Assembly (NCBI GenBank): GCA_022768805.1
Contig: JALELB010000064.1
Coordinates: 1-63,111, forward strand
Length of the DNA stretch: 63,111 nucleotides
From: Ruminococcus sp.
GTDB taxonomy: Bacteria; Bacillota; Clostridia; Oscillospirales; Ruminococcaceae
Direction: 5' to 3'
Part shown: positions 29,788-39,226 of the stretch, piece after piece
Position numbering within the stretch: the stretch's first letter is position 1
Layout of the letters: every line of letters begins with the position of its first letter
The notes under the pieces: generated by a model
Told to the model about the DNA's origin: nothing
Seen by the model: only the letters and a program-made list of their open reading frames with translations
The model's database searches: none
Made by a program: the position numbers and the translations under genes

Positions 29788-30528
29788 TCACACCCCTCCG
29801 AATCTTCTGCCCCGTCCGGCATAATCCACCAGAGCCTTATCCAGTTCCTTCTGGGAAAAATCCGGCCAAAGCACGTTGGTGAAGTAGAATTCCGCATAGG
29901 CACACTGCCAGATCATGTAGTTGGAGAGGCGCAGCTCTCCGCTGGGTCGGATCAGCAGATCCACATCCGGCACACCGGCGGTATAGAGATATTGCTCGAA
30001 CATATCCTCCGTCAATGTGTCAGGGTCAAGCTGCCCATCCTGTGCCTTCAGGGCAATCTGCTTTGCAGCGTGGACAATCTCATCCCGACCGCCGTAGTTG
30101 ATGGCGATCATCATGGTCATCTTGTCAAAGTGTGCCGTATCCCGTTCCACTGCCAGCATCTTTTCCCGCAGTTCAGGAGTGAACCTAGACTTATCCCCCA
30201 GAAAAATCAGCTTTGTTTCCAGATCAAAGAATTCCCGCACATCGTCGATATACTGGTCAAAGAGCTTCATCAGCGCATCCACCTCATCCTGGGGTCTTTT
30301 CCAGTTCTCGGTGGAGAACGCATAGAACGAAATATACGGAATATTCAGATTCCGGCAGTACCGGGCAATGGTCTTGAAGGTCTTGGCACCTTCCCGGTGT
30401 CCCAGCTTCCGGGGCAAGCCACGTTTTTTTGCCCACCTGCCGTTTCCGTCCAGGATAAAACCAATATGCCGGGGCAGCTTTTCCGGCGGCGGCAGGGTTA
30501 GTTCTGTCTGTTTTGATTTAAATGCCAT
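29788..30528 (-). CDS. uppS: Undecaprenyl diphosphate synthase
   Basis: A 246-residue cis-prenyltransferase that makes the C55 carrier for peptidoglycan. HIGFILDGNGRWAKKRG holds the catalytic Asp and the diphosphate loop; LRHREG-like GHREGAK and the C-terminal RPSGELRLSNYMIWQ are present. It lies between frr and cdsA, the common Firmicutes order. GGAGAAGCT precedes the ATG. Confidence 0.97.
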   Translation of the reverse strand: MAFKSKQTELTLPPPEKLPRHIGFILDGNGRWAKKRGLPRKLGHREGAKTFKTIARYCRNLNIPYISFYAFSTENWKRPQDEVDALMKLFDQYIDDVREFFDLETKLIFLGDKSRFTPELREKMLAVERDTAHFDKMTMMIAINYGGRDEIVHAAKQIALKAQDGQLDPDTLTEDMFEQYLYTAGVPDVDLLIRPSGELRLSNYMIWQCAYAEFYFTNVLWPDFSQKELDKALVDYAGRGRRFGGV

Positions 30529-30546
30529 AGCTTCTCCATCTTGTAC

Positions 30547-31101
30547 TTACAGGCTCATAACTTCCTTTTCCTTATCGGAAACCATGGAATCCGTCTGTGC
30601 GCAGTATTTATCGGTAATATTCTGGATTTTCTTTTCTGCATCCTTCAGCTCATCTTCGGTGATTTCACTGTTTTTCTTGAGCGCCTTGAATTTTTCCATA
30701 GTATCCCGACGGATATTCCGGACTGCCACCTTGGTTTCATCACCGTATTTCTTGATGGACTTGCAGATCTCCTTACGTCTGTCCTCGGTGAGCTGAGGAA
30801 ATACCAGGCGGATTACCTTGCCGTCATCCGTGGGGGTAATGCCGATATCCGAAGCCAGCAGCGCCTTGTTGATTGCTTTAATCATGGAAGCATCCCAGGG
30901 CTGAATCAGCAGAATGCGTGCCTCAGAAACAGTAACGGCAGCCATCTGGTTCACGGGAGTCGGTGCACCATAATAATCCACAGTGACCTTGTCCAGAATG
31001 CCCGGATTGGCACGTCCTGCACGGATGGAAGCAAACTCAGCGGAAAGATGCTGAAGAGCCTTGTCCATTTTTTCTTCTGCGAGTTTAATCTGTTCGTTCA
31101 T
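30547..31101 (-). CDS. frr: Ribosome recycling factor
   Basis: A 184-residue three-helix and beta-barrel protein that splits post-termination ribosomes with EF-G. IRAGRANPGILDKVTVDYYG and the C-terminal KEVMSL are typical. The ATG at 31101 follows AAGGAG by eight bases; that site is inside the last codons of pyrH, and the pyrH stop is two bases before the start. An in-frame TTG two codons upstream is rejected because it sits too near the site. Confidence 0.97.
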   Translation of the reverse strand: MNEQIKLAEEKMDKALQHLSAEFASIRAGRANPGILDKVTVDYYGAPTPVNQMAAVTVSEARILLIQPWDASMIKAINKALLASDIGITPTDDGKVIRLVFPQLTEDRRKEICKSIKKYGDETKVAVRNIRRDTMEKFKALKKNSEITEDELKDAEKKIQNITDKYCAQTDSMVSDKEKEVMSL

Positions 31102-31103
31102 CG

Positions 31104-31829
<726 letters not shown>

Positions 31830-31881
31830 CTATCGTATTCTGTTCCGGTGTGTACTGATCTCACCCAGTACACCCTATTCT

Positions 31882-31910
31882 ATTTTACACTATTTCCTTC
31901 TGCTTGTAAA
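31882..31910 (-). promoter_or_regulatory. Promoter of pyrH-frr-uppS-cdsA-dxr-rseP-ispG-polC
   Basis: TTTACA, 17 bases, TAAAAT on the minus strand. The surroundings repeat the element GTGTAAAA/TTTACAC several times (31883-31929). With the terminator just upstream this makes pyrH the head of its own operon. Confidence 0.75.
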
Positions 31911-31927
31911 GTGTAAAAGTGTAAAAA

Positions 31928-31963
31928 AATAAAGAACACCGAAATTTTTCAGTGTTCTTTATT
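31928..31963 (-). terminator. Terminator of rpsB-tsf
   Basis: A perfect 12-bp stem (31928-31939 with 31952-31963) and, on the minus strand, a tail of seven T. It ends the tsf transcript 18 bases past the tsf stop. Confidence 0.9.
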
Positions 31964-31981
31964 AGTTGAAATAATCCTGGA

Positions 31982-32905
31982 TTACTTAATCATGCTTGCA
32001 ACTTCGTCAGCAAAATTATCCACACGCTTTTCAATACCCTCGCCGCGCTCAAACCGAACAAACTTGGTGATCTTGATATCGGAGCCGATGGTCTTTGCAA
32101 CACTGTCTGCATACTGGGTGATGGTCATGGAGCTGTCCTTGACGAAATCCTGTTCCAGCAGGCAGTTCTCGGAATAGTACTTGCCAACCTTACCTTCAAC
32201 AATCTTTACACGAACCTGTTCCGGCTTGGATGCCATTTTAGGATCCTCAGCCATCTGTGCCAGCAGAATCTTCTTCTCCTCATCCAGAACGGAAGCAGGA
32301 ACTTCCTCTCTGCACAGGTAAGCCGGATTCATTGCAGCAATCTGCAGTGCACAGTCCTTAGCCACAGTCAGAACCTCAGGCTTAGCGCCTGCCTCACATG
32401 CAGCCTGTACCAGTACGCCGATCTTGCCGTCACCGTGTACATAGGGAACCAGAATGCCCTCCAGCCGCTCAAAACGACGGATCTGCAGATTCTCACGGAT
32501 CTTCAGGAACAGATCCTGCAGAGCTTCAGCAACGGTCTTGTCGGAACCACTCATCTTTGCGTTGTTCAGTGCATCCAGATCAGCAGGGTTCTGCTCGATA
32601 ACAGTCTTTGCAACGTTGTTGACAAATTCCTTGAATTCAGCGTTCTTTGCAACAAAGTCGGTTTCAGAGTTAACCTCTACAATTGCGCCTACGGAATGAT
32701 CCTCATTGACGATTGCAGCAACCAGGCCCTCAGCAGCAACTCTGCCTGCTTTCTTCGCCTGGGTAGCCAGGCCCTTTTCACGCAGAATGGTAATTGCCTT
32801 TTCTACGTCACCGTCTGCCTCGATCAGTGCCTTCTTGCAGTCCATAATGCCGACACCGGTGCTCTTGCGCAGCTCGTTTACTTCCTTAGCAGAAAAATTA
32901 GCCAT
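31982..32905 (-). CDS. tsf: Elongation factor Ts
   Basis: Nucleotide exchange factor for EF-Tu. A 307-residue protein with the N-terminal UBA-like segment VNELRKSTGVGIMDCKKAL, the core motif SETDFVAKNAEF and a second half with the dimerisation domain. The ATG follows GGAGG by eight bases. It follows rpsB after an 81-base gap that contains a hairpin. Confidence 0.97.
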   Translation of the reverse strand: MANFSAKEVNELRKSTGVGIMDCKKALIEADGDVEKAITILREKGLATQAKKAGRVAAEGLVAAIVNEDHSVGAIVEVNSETDFVAKNAEFKEFVNNVAKTVIEQNPADLDALNNAKMSGSDKTVAEALQDLFLKIRENLQIRRFERLEGILVPYVHGDGKIGVLVQAACEAGAKPEVLTVAKDCALQIAAMNPAYLCREEVPASVLDEEKKILLAQMAEDPKMASKPEQVRVKIVEGKVGKYYSENCLLEQDFVKDSSMTITQYADSVAKTIGSDIKITKFVRFERGEGIEKRVDNFADEVASMIK

Positions 32906-32942
32906 TGTGAAATCCTCCATTTCAGATTTTAGCTTCGTATAG

Positions 32943-32976
32943 AAAACCCGAATATATCGCAACATATCCGGGTTTT
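32943..32976 (-). promoter_or_regulatory. Attenuator-like hairpin between rpsB and tsf
   Basis: A 13-bp stem with one mismatch (32943-32955 with 32964-32976), followed on the minus strand by TTTTCTAT. The T-run is weak, so partial termination or protection of the 3' end of rpsB mRNA is more likely than full stop. It could set the S2 to EF-Ts ratio. Confidence 0.6.
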
Positions 32977-32986
32977 GAATTATTCT

Positions 32987-33730
32987 TTATTCAGCAGCCT
33001 CAGCTTCTGCGGGAGCTTCCTGTGCAGCCTCAGCAGCAGCATTGTCAGCGCCCTGCTTGCCTTCGATGATTGCATTGGCAATGGTGCCGGCAATCAGCTT
33101 TACAGCACGGATTGCATCGTCGTTGCCGGGGATGACATAATCCACTTCATCCGGATCACAGTTGGTGTCCACAATTGCAACGATCGGAATGTTCAGCTTC
33201 TTCGCCTCAGCAACAGCAATCTTTTCCTTGCGGGGGTCAACGATGAACAGTGCACCCGGCAGCTGCTTCATGTTCTTGATACCGCCCATGAACTTTTCCA
33301 GCTTCTCAATCTCCAGGTTCAGCTTGATAACTTCCTTCTTGGGCAGCAGATTGAAGGTGCCATCTGCCTCCATAGCGTGAAGCTGCTCCAGACGCTGGAG
33401 TCTTCTCTGGATGGTCTTGAAGTTGGTCATCATACCGCCCAGCCAACGTGCATTTACATAGTAAGCGCCGGCACGGGTTGCTTCTTCCTTTACGGAATCG
33501 CCGGCCTGCTTCTTGGTGCCTACGAACAGAACGCTCTTGCCCTCTGCGGACAGATCCCGAACGAACATGTAAGCTTCCTCAAGCTTCTTGACTGTCTTCT
33601 GCAGATCGATGATGTAGATGCCATTTCTTTCGGTGAAAATGTACGGTGCCATTTTCGGGTTCCATCTTCTTGTCTGGTGACCAAAGTGTACACCGGCTTC
33701 AAGAAGCTGCTTCATTGATACTACGCCCAT
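32987..33730 (-). CDS. rpsB: 30S ribosomal protein S2
   Basis: A 247-residue small-subunit protein. [18 protein letters not shown] and [18 protein letters not shown] at the N-terminus, [12 protein letters not shown] and [12 protein letters not shown] later, with an Ala/Glu-rich tail. AGGAGG lies eight bases before the ATG. First gene of the rpsB-tsf unit behind a strong promoter and a structured leader. Confidence 0.98.
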   Translation of the reverse strand: MGVVSMKQLLEAGVHFGHQTRRWNPKMAPYIFTERNGIYIIDLQKTVKKLEEAYMFVRDLSAEGKSVLFVGTKKQAGDSVKEEATRAGAYYVNARWLGGMMTNFKTIQRRLQRLEQLHAMEADGTFNLLPKKEVIKLNLEIEKLEKFMGGIKNMKQLPGALFIVDPRKEKIAVAEAKKLNIPIVAIVDTNCDPDEVDYVIPGNDDAIRAVKLIAGTIANAIIEGKQGADNAAAEAAQEAPAEAEAAE

Positions 33731-33836
33731 TGTGTAGTCCTCCTATTGGTTTTAAATTTTCCCGCCGCAGCCGCTTCCCGTCGGGAACAACCTTTCGCAA
33801 GGCACCAACCCCCGTTCACAGCTGCGTGTGAATTAC
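33731..33836 (-). promoter_or_regulatory. Structured 5' leader of rpsB
   Basis: About 105 bases of untranslated leader. On the transcript a CGCAGC/GCTGCG stem (33821-33826 with 33766-33771) encloses a CCTT-GCGA-AAGG hairpin with a GNRA loop (33791-33802) and a TTCCC/GGGAA hairpin (33775-33787). This is the kind of nested fold seen in autogenous ribosomal-protein leaders. S2 is known to repress its own mRNA in E. coli. Binding of S2 here is inference. Confidence 0.5.
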
Positions 33837-33842
33837 TGAATT

Positions 33843-33871
33843 ATTATATCACATTTCTCTTTTTGATGCAA
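33843..33871 (-). promoter_or_regulatory. rpsB promoter
   Basis: TTGCAT, 17 bases, perfect TATAAT with an extended TGA just before it, on the minus strand. It lies about 110 bases upstream of the S2 start codon. Confidence 0.85.
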
Positions 33872-33886
33872 GTCATTTCACACTGT

Positions 33887-34195
33887 TTATTTGAACAAAT
33901 CTTCAACATGAAATGCCTTGAATCCTGTCCTTTTTGCACAATCCGGTTTTGCATGTTCCTGATCCCGGACCACAAGAATCGTGTCTGTGCCGATCAGCTG
34001 AATCTGCCGGAACGGAATCATCAGATCCTGTTCCCTGCCCAGCAGACCGAACAGGCGCTCCCGCCCCCGGATGACGAAGGCGGCAACTGCTGCGGACTGG
34101 GCATCAAATTCAAGATCATCCACATATCCAAGCTTTTCGCCGTTGCCCACATCAATGACTTCCTTGCTGCGGAATTCTGCAAAGCTGTACAGCAT
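33887..34195 (-). CDS. YlmC/YmxH family PRC-barrel protein
   Basis: A 102-residue PRC-barrel protein. The N-terminal MLYSFAEFRSKEVIDVGNG and DDLEFD and the ERLFGLLGREQDLMIPF segment are the hallmarks of the YlmC/YmxH family, small proteins linked to sporulation and common in Clostridia. The role is not established. The ATG at 34195 was preferred because GGGGGTGAT lies upstream; an earlier in-frame ATG lacks a site. It is the last gene of the recD2-comF-mreB run. Confidence 0.82.
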   Translation of the reverse strand: MLYSFAEFRSKEVIDVGNGEKLGYVDDLEFDAQSAAVAAFVIRGRERLFGLLGREQDLMIPFRQIQLIGTDTILVVRDQEHAKPDCAKRTGFKAFHVEDLFK

Positions 34196-34244
34196 CCGAT
34201 CACCCCCGGTATACATATCTATGCATCACCGGAGGTTTCTTAGG

Positions 34245-34382
34245 CTACTTTTTCTTTTTCAGCATCAGACAAAGAATAATCAGCACCAACGCAATGCCGC
34301 CCAGCACCGCATACAGCGCAATGGGGGTGGTATCCCCGGTCTTGACCGCATCCATCATGGTCAGCAGCTGCATCCAGTTCAT
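34245..34382 (-). CDS. 45-residue membrane peptide resembling a sortase sorting tail
   Basis: A very short gene with a strong ribosome site (GGAGG, eight to nine bases before ATG) embedded in the last codons of the upstream phosphoesterase gene. The peptide is MNWMQLLTMMDA, then VKTGDTTP, then one membrane helix of about 20 residues (IALYAVLGGIALVLIILCLML) split here for length: IALYAVLGGI plus ALVLIILCLML, then KKKK. A KTGD-like motif, helix and basic tail is the architecture of a C-terminal cell-wall sorting signal, but here it is the whole protein with no passenger. It could be a free-standing membrane anchor or regulator. Function unknown. Confidence 0.72.
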   Translation of the reverse strand: MNWMQLLTMMDAVKTGDTTPIALYAVLGGIALVLIILCLMLKKKK

Positions 34383-34384
34383 GC

Positions 34385-35233
34385 TTACGCACCTCCTTCA
34401 ACATGTCGTAATGTAACAGTCACAATTTCCGGCCGGTTGCCGACCCGGAAGGGAAACCCGCTGTTTCCTGCACCCCGGTTCACAATCAGCATGTGACCGT
34501 TTCCGTAAAAAGCTCCTCCGTCATATTCCGGCAGGATTCCCTGATCCGGTGCATACAGTCCGCCGATGAGCGGGAACCGGAACTGTCCTCCGTGGGTATG
34601 GCCGGTCAAGGTCAGATCGGCATCGGACTGAAGGAACGCTTCCGCATCCGCCGGGTTATGCTCCAGCAGCACCACAAAGTCCGTTTCTGCATCCGAGATC
34701 TGCTTCAACGCAAAGTAATCTGCTTTTTGAATGCTCTCCAGTCCGGACAGTGTAATCGACGCTCCATTCCGGGTCAGTTCCACATTCCGGTTAAGCATGA
34801 AAATCACCCCGCAGGCATGCATCCGGTCGAAAAGCTCCCTCCGGTAACTGTATTCCGCTAACATCTCGTGATTCCCCGATACATAATACACCGGTGCAAG
34901 CTTCACAGCCTGCTCACAGAACCGTGCCGCAGGCTCCACCTTTGGCCGATTGCCGTCCATTATATCCCCGGTGAGCACAATAATATCCGGCTGTGCTGCC
35001 TGGATTGCTTCCATCATACGTTCCTGATCCTTGCCCCACCATTTGTTGTGCAGGTCGGAAATCTGGACGATACGGTAACCGTCAAATGCTTCGGGAATAT
35101 CCGGGCTCTCACAGGTGTAGCCGATCTGCATCAGATCATTATCCTGCCAATACAGATAGCCGCTCAGCAGCAGTGCCGCCGCCAGGCAGAGGATCCATCG
35201 TTTTCGTCGTTTCTTTTTCTTCTGTTCGTCCAT
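34385..35233 (-). CDS. Membrane-anchored metallophosphoesterase (YkuE-like)
   Basis: A 282-residue protein with a Lys/Arg-rich start, one membrane helix (about residues 12-30), and a calcineurin-like domain facing outward. The five metal motifs are VQISDLHNKW, LTGDIMDGN, VSGNHEM, and LTGHTHGGQFRFP; the internal His/Asp are intact. Members such as YkuE/YaeI act on phospholipid-type substrates or lipid carriers at the membrane. It lies between mreB and the 45-codon gene. Confidence 0.9.
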   Translation of the reverse strand: MDEQKKKKRRKRWILCLAAALLLSGYLYWQDNDLMQIGYTCESPDIPEAFDGYRIVQISDLHNKWWGKDQERMMEAIQAAQPDIIVLTGDIMDGNRPKVEPAARFCEQAVKLAPVYYVSGNHEMLAEYSYRRELFDRMHACGVIFMLNRNVELTRNGASITLSGLESIQKADYFALKQISDAETDFVVLLEHNPADAEAFLQSDADLTLTGHTHGGQFRFPLIGGLYAPDQGILPEYDGGAFYGNGHMLIVNRGAGNSGFPFRVGNRPEIVTVTLRHVEGGA

Positions 35234-35240
35234 ATATACC

Positions 35241-36251
35241 TCACTTGAACAGGGTGACACTTTCAAACCCATCCAGCAGCACGTCCCGGCGGCGGAATGC
35301 CTTTGCGGTTCCCTTTGCTACACAGGTTTCCGCATCCTTTGCCACATGGCATCTGACCCCCAGGGTCCGGCTGATGAGCTTTTCCAGCCCCCCCAGATAG
35401 GAAGAGCCGCCGGTCAGCAGGATGCCGTTGTCGTAGATGTCTCCGATCAGTTCCGGAGGCGTCTGCTCCAGCACATGACGCACTGCCTCGATGATGGAAA
35501 ATACATCCTCCTCCAAAGCCTCGAACATTTCCACCTCCGTGAGCTCTGCTGAATCCGGCAATCCCCGCATCAGATTCTTTCCCCGGACAGTCAGGCGCAC
35601 ATCCCCACTGGGGTCATACAGATTGGCAAGGGCAATCTTGGCGTCCTCTGCTGTCCGTTCTCCGATCATCAGCTTGTACTTGTTGGATACATACCGGATG
35701 ATAGCTTCGTCCAGCCTGTTCCCTGCCACCTTGATGGAGTGGGAGGTGACAATGCCGTTCATGGATACCACAGCAATATCCGTGGTTCCGCCGCCAATGT
35801 CCACCACCATATGTCCGTTTGCCTGCCCGATGCTGACTCCTGCCCCCAGCATGGCGGCAAGGGGCTCCTGGATAAGATTCACCTTCCGGGAGCCCGCACT
35901 CCGGGCAGCCTCCATTACCGCGCGCCGCTCCACATCCGTGATAAAGGAGGGAACACAGATAATAATCCGCGGCTTAATCAGCTGCTTGCCGCTGACCTTG
36001 AGAATAAACTCCCGGATCATACACTGGGTCAGCTCATCGTCTGAAATCACGCCGTCCTTCAGGGGTCGCACCACCGCCAGATAGTCCGGCGCTCTGCCGA
36101 TCATGGCATAAGCCTTACGACCGATGGCCACCACCTGTTCCGTCCGCTTGTGAAAGGCAATCACTGAGGGCTCATTGAGTACAACCCCCCGTTTGCCCAT
36201 GGTCATCACGATATTAGCCGTACCCAGATCGATGCCAATATCCACGTTCAT
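35241..36251 (-). CDS. mreB: Rod-shape protein MreB/Mbl
   Basis: A 336-residue bacterial actin. Phosphate 1 loop GIDLGTANIVM, ADENOSINE-side motif VVDIGGGTTDIAV, connect motifs EPLAAMLGAG and LTGGSSYLGGL. It polymerises under the membrane and guides wall synthesis. mreC and mreD are not adjacent, so this may be an Mbl or MreBH-type copy. The start overlaps the comF stop as ATGA. Confidence 0.93.
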   Translation of the reverse strand: MNVDIGIDLGTANIVMTMGKRGVVLNEPSVIAFHKRTEQVVAIGRKAYAMIGRAPDYLAVVRPLKDGVISDDELTQCMIREFILKVSGKQLIKPRIIICVPSFITDVERRAVMEAARSAGSRKVNLIQEPLAAMLGAGVSIGQANGHMVVDIGGGTTDIAVVSMNGIVTSHSIKVAGNRLDEAIIRYVSNKYKLMIGERTAEDAKIALANLYDPSGDVRLTVRGKNLMRGLPDSAELTEVEMFEALEEDVFSIIEAVRHVLEQTPPELIGDIYDNGILLTGGSSYLGGLEKLISRTLGVRCHVAKDAETCVAKGTAKAFRRRDVLLDGFESVTLFK

Positions 36252-36961
36252 TTCTCCTTTGCTTGATTGCTTCTGTCATGCTCTGTAAGGCATTCCCGTA
36301 CAACGGAACAGCCCACAGCTAGTGCAACATCCGCAGCTCCCATCTGCCGCAGAAGCTCTGCGCAGCGCTGTGCCGTGCTGCCGGTGGTGAGCACATCGTC
36401 ACACAGCAGGATCCGCATACCCTCCAGCTTATGTCCCGATGCTTCATACAGCTTTGCATGTTCCCTACGTTCCCTGGCACCAAGATCATGCTGCCGGATA
36501 TCGGACTGCCGCTGGATCAAACAATCCTTCCGGACCGGAAGCCCGATGCTGGCGCCGATGGCAGCACCAATTCGCTCTGCCTGGTTGTAGCCTCTCTCCC
36601 GGATACGCCGCTCGGACATGGGCACCGGAACAATGCAGTCATACGCCGCCGCCGGAATCCGTTCACCCAGCACCCTGCCAAGATGCACAGCAAAATTCAG
36701 GTTATTTCCCCGTTTCAGAGAAAGAATCCCGTCCCGGGCTCTGTCCTTGTATGCATATGCAGCATATACCCGGGAGTAAGGCAGCTTGTCCTCACCGGTA
36801 CAGGGCATTTTACCGCAATGAGAACAAAGGGACGCGGGCATAAGGGATGCCGCACAGTCCGGGCACAGCAGCCCGTTCCATGGAATGAAAGCCCCGCAGC
36901 AGCCGCACCGGTTGGGATAGAACAGATCCAGCAGCCAGGCTTTAACCGCTTGCCTGTTCAT
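36248..36961 (-). CDS. comF: ComF family phosphoribosyltransferase-like protein
   Basis: A 237-residue protein with an N-terminal zinc ribbon (CGCC, CPDC, CSHC with a later Cys) and a type I PRTase fold with PVPMSERRIRERGYNQAERI and the PRPP loop ILLCDDVLTTGSTAQ. ComF is needed for single-strand DNA uptake in competence, probably as a helicase partner. The start lies inside the 3' end of recD2 (20-base overlap), which couples it to that helicase. Confidence 0.92.
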   Translation of the reverse strand: MNRQAVKAWLLDLFYPNRCGCCGAFIPWNGLLCPDCAASLMPASLCSHCGKMPCTGEDKLPYSRVYAAYAYKDRARDGILSLKRGNNLNFAVHLGRVLGERIPAAAYDCIVPVPMSERRIRERGYNQAERIGAAIGASIGLPVRKDCLIQRQSDIRQHDLGARERREHAKLYEASGHKLEGMRILLCDDVLTTGSTAQRCAELLRQMGAADVALAVGCSVVRECLTEHDRSNQAKEK

Positions 36962-39161
36962 TCTGCATCAGCATGTGCCGCAGACAGGAATACCGGTTGG
37001 TTCTGCGGTTATTATGTACCATTTCCTCAATCTTCTTCCGGGAGCCAACCAGAATCAGCAGCTTTTTTGCACGGGTTACCGCCGTATACAGCAGATTGCG
37101 GTAATAGAGCTTTTCAAAGCCCCCCAGAATGGGAATCACCACTGCCTCAAACTCGCTGCCCTGGCTTTTATGTACGGTAATGGCATAGGCAAGCTCCAGC
37201 TGATCCAGCTGATCCAGAGGGTAAGGGGTGATCCGCCCGTCAAAATCAATGGTGGCCATCATCTGGGCCCGGTTGATCTCCAGGATCCGCCCGATGTCCC
37301 CGTTGAAAATCCCGGTTCCCTGCTCCCCGTCCTTTTTCCACAGAATATCATAGTTGTTCCGGGTCTGCATGACCTTATCCCCCACCCGGAAGGTGTACAG
37401 GGGCGTTTTGCACTCTGCCCTCCCCTTTTGCTTCGGGTTCAGGGCATTCTGCAGAGCCTGGTTTAGGGCAATCACCCCAAGGGTTCCCTTCCGGGCAGGC
37501 GCGATGACCTGAATGTCATTCAAGGGATCAAAGCCGTATGCTTTCGGCAGACGATCCCGGCACAGGGAAATCACCAGCTCACAGGCAGGCTCAGGCTCCA
37601 GCCGCTGTAAAAAAAAGAAGTCACTCTGCTTCTGCATCAGATCCGGATCCTCCCCCCGGACGATCCGGTGGGCGTTGGTGACAATGCAGCTTTTCTGCGC
37701 CTGGCGGAAGATTTCCTGCAAGGCGATAACGGGAATACTTCCCCCGTCAATCAGATCCCGCAGCAGATTTCCGGCACCCACCGAAGGCAGCTGGTCACTG
37801 TCCCCTACCAGCACCATGCGGCAGTGCAGCTTCAGCGCCCGGAGCAGATGCTCAAACAGCAGTACATCCACCATGGACATTTCATCCACCACCAGCACAT
37901 CGCAGTCCAGAGGATCCTTTTCGTTATGTTTGAAGCTGAGCCGCTCGTTGCTGTCAAACTGCACCTCCAGCAGCCGGTGGATGGTCTTGGCCTCGTAGCC
38001 GGTGAGATCTGAAATCCGCTTGGCAGCTCTTCCGGTGGGGGCGGCAATCATCACCTTCTTGCCCTGCTTTTCGTAAAGAGAAATGATGGCGTTAAGGGTA
38101 GTGGTCTTGCCGGTTCCGGGCCCGCCGGTAAGCACCATCAGTCCCCGGGATAAAGCAGTGGTAATGGCTTTCCGCTGAAGCGCTTCATACCGGATCTGCT
38201 TCTCCTGCTCCTCAAGATCAATCAGTGCATCAAAGTCGTAATCCTCCGGAGAGCTGAACGCCAGAATCACCTGGATACGATCTGCAATATAGGACTCGGC
38301 AATGTAGTATTCCGGCAGATATACAAACTCCCGTTCGCCCTTTTTGTACTCATACAGGGTCTGTTCTTCCAGCGCCTGATTGTAAATGGAATAGAAAGCC
38401 TGTTCCCCGATTCCCAGATACCGGCATGCCAGGGGCTGCAGCCTGTCCAGGGGCAGACAGGTATGTCCGCTGAAGGTATTTTCCGTCAAAAGATACTGGA
38501 TTCCTGCCAGAATGCGCTGCTCTGAATCCATGGAAATCCGAAGGGAACGGGCCAGCACCTCCGCCTTCTGGAAGGGAAGCCCCACCAGCTCACTGCATAG
38601 GGAATAGGGATTGCTGTCAATCACATCCCGGCTTTTCACGCCCCACTGCTGAAAGGCCTTCATGGCATAGCGGGCAGGAATACGGTACTGGGAGAGATAG
38701 GTCATCAGACTCCGCAGGGTGAAGATCTTCTGCACCTCCCGGGCAATCTCCTGACACTTCTTCTGGGATATTCCCTTAATGGAGGCCAGCTGTTCCGGAT
38801 GCTGTTCCATAATCTCCAAGGTCTTGTCCCCGAACACATCCACAATACGCTTGGCAAGGGAAGGACCAATGCCGGAAATGACGCCGGAGGAAAGATATTT
38901 CCGGATATTCTCCGCCGTACTGGGCAGCTTCCGCTCACAGTATTCCGCCCGAAACTGCATGCCGAACTTGCTGTGGCTGATATACTGCCCCATCACAAGC
39001 AGGGTTTCGCCGTCCTCGATTTCTCCCAGCTCGCCCACAACCGTTTCGATGGACTGCTCCGTTTCCAGCTCCAGCACAATGTATCCATTAGTGGCGTTGA
39101 AAAACAGTACCCTGTCCACCACGCCCTCCAGCTTCAGGGGCTGCTGCTCCGGCTCCGTCAT
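36942..39161 (-). CDS. recD2: RecD2-type ATP-dependent DNA helicase
   Basis: A 739-residue SF1B 5'-to-3' helicase not tied to RecBC. It has an N-terminal OB/HhH region (SGVISGIGPSLAKRIVDVFG), Walker A LTGGPGTGKTTTLN near 345, Walker B VLVVDEMSMVDV, motif III LVGDSDQLPSVGAGNLL and motif VI with AYAITVHKSQGSEF and YTAVTRAKKLL. The second of two adjacent ATG codons was taken as start, because GGAGGG then lies five bases upstream. Confidence 0.95.
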   Translation of the reverse strand: MTEPEQQPLKLEGVVDRVLFFNATNGYIVLELETEQSIETVVGELGEIEDGETLLVMGQYISHSKFGMQFRAEYCERKLPSTAENIRKYLSSGVISGIGPSLAKRIVDVFGDKTLEIMEQHPEQLASIKGISQKKCQEIAREVQKIFTLRSLMTYLSQYRIPARYAMKAFQQWGVKSRDVIDSNPYSLCSELVGLPFQKAEVLARSLRISMDSEQRILAGIQYLLTENTFSGHTCLPLDRLQPLACRYLGIGEQAFYSIYNQALEEQTLYEYKKGEREFVYLPEYYIAESYIADRIQVILAFSSPEDYDFDALIDLEEQEKQIRYEALQRKAITTALSRGLMVLTGGPGTGKTTTLNAIISLYEKQGKKVMIAAPTGRAAKRISDLTGYEAKTIHRLLEVQFDSNERLSFKHNEKDPLDCDVLVVDEMSMVDVLLFEHLLRALKLHCRMVLVGDSDQLPSVGAGNLLRDLIDGGSIPVIALQEIFRQAQKSCIVTNAHRIVRGEDPDLMQKQSDFFFLQRLEPEPACELVISLCRDRLPKAYGFDPLNDIQVIAPARKGTLGVIALNQALQNALNPKQKGRAECKTPLYTFRVGDKVMQTRNNYDILWKKDGEQGTGIFNGDIGRILEINRAQMMATIDFDGRITPYPLDQLDQLELAYAITVHKSQGSEFEAVVIPILGGFEKLYYRNLLYTAVTRAKKLLILVGSRKKIEEMVHNNRRTNRYSCLRHMLMQNEQASG

Positions 39162-39197
39162 CATATCCCTCCTCTCACCATATGCTCATATTCTTTT

Positions 39198-39226
39198 ATT
39201 ATACACGATTCCGTGAAAAAAATCAA
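39198..39226 (-). promoter_or_regulatory. Promoter of recD2-comF-mreB run
   Basis: TTGATT, 17 bases, perfect TATAAT on the minus strand. The -35 box contains the birA stop codon, so transcription of the downstream run can start independently of birA. Confidence 0.78.
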
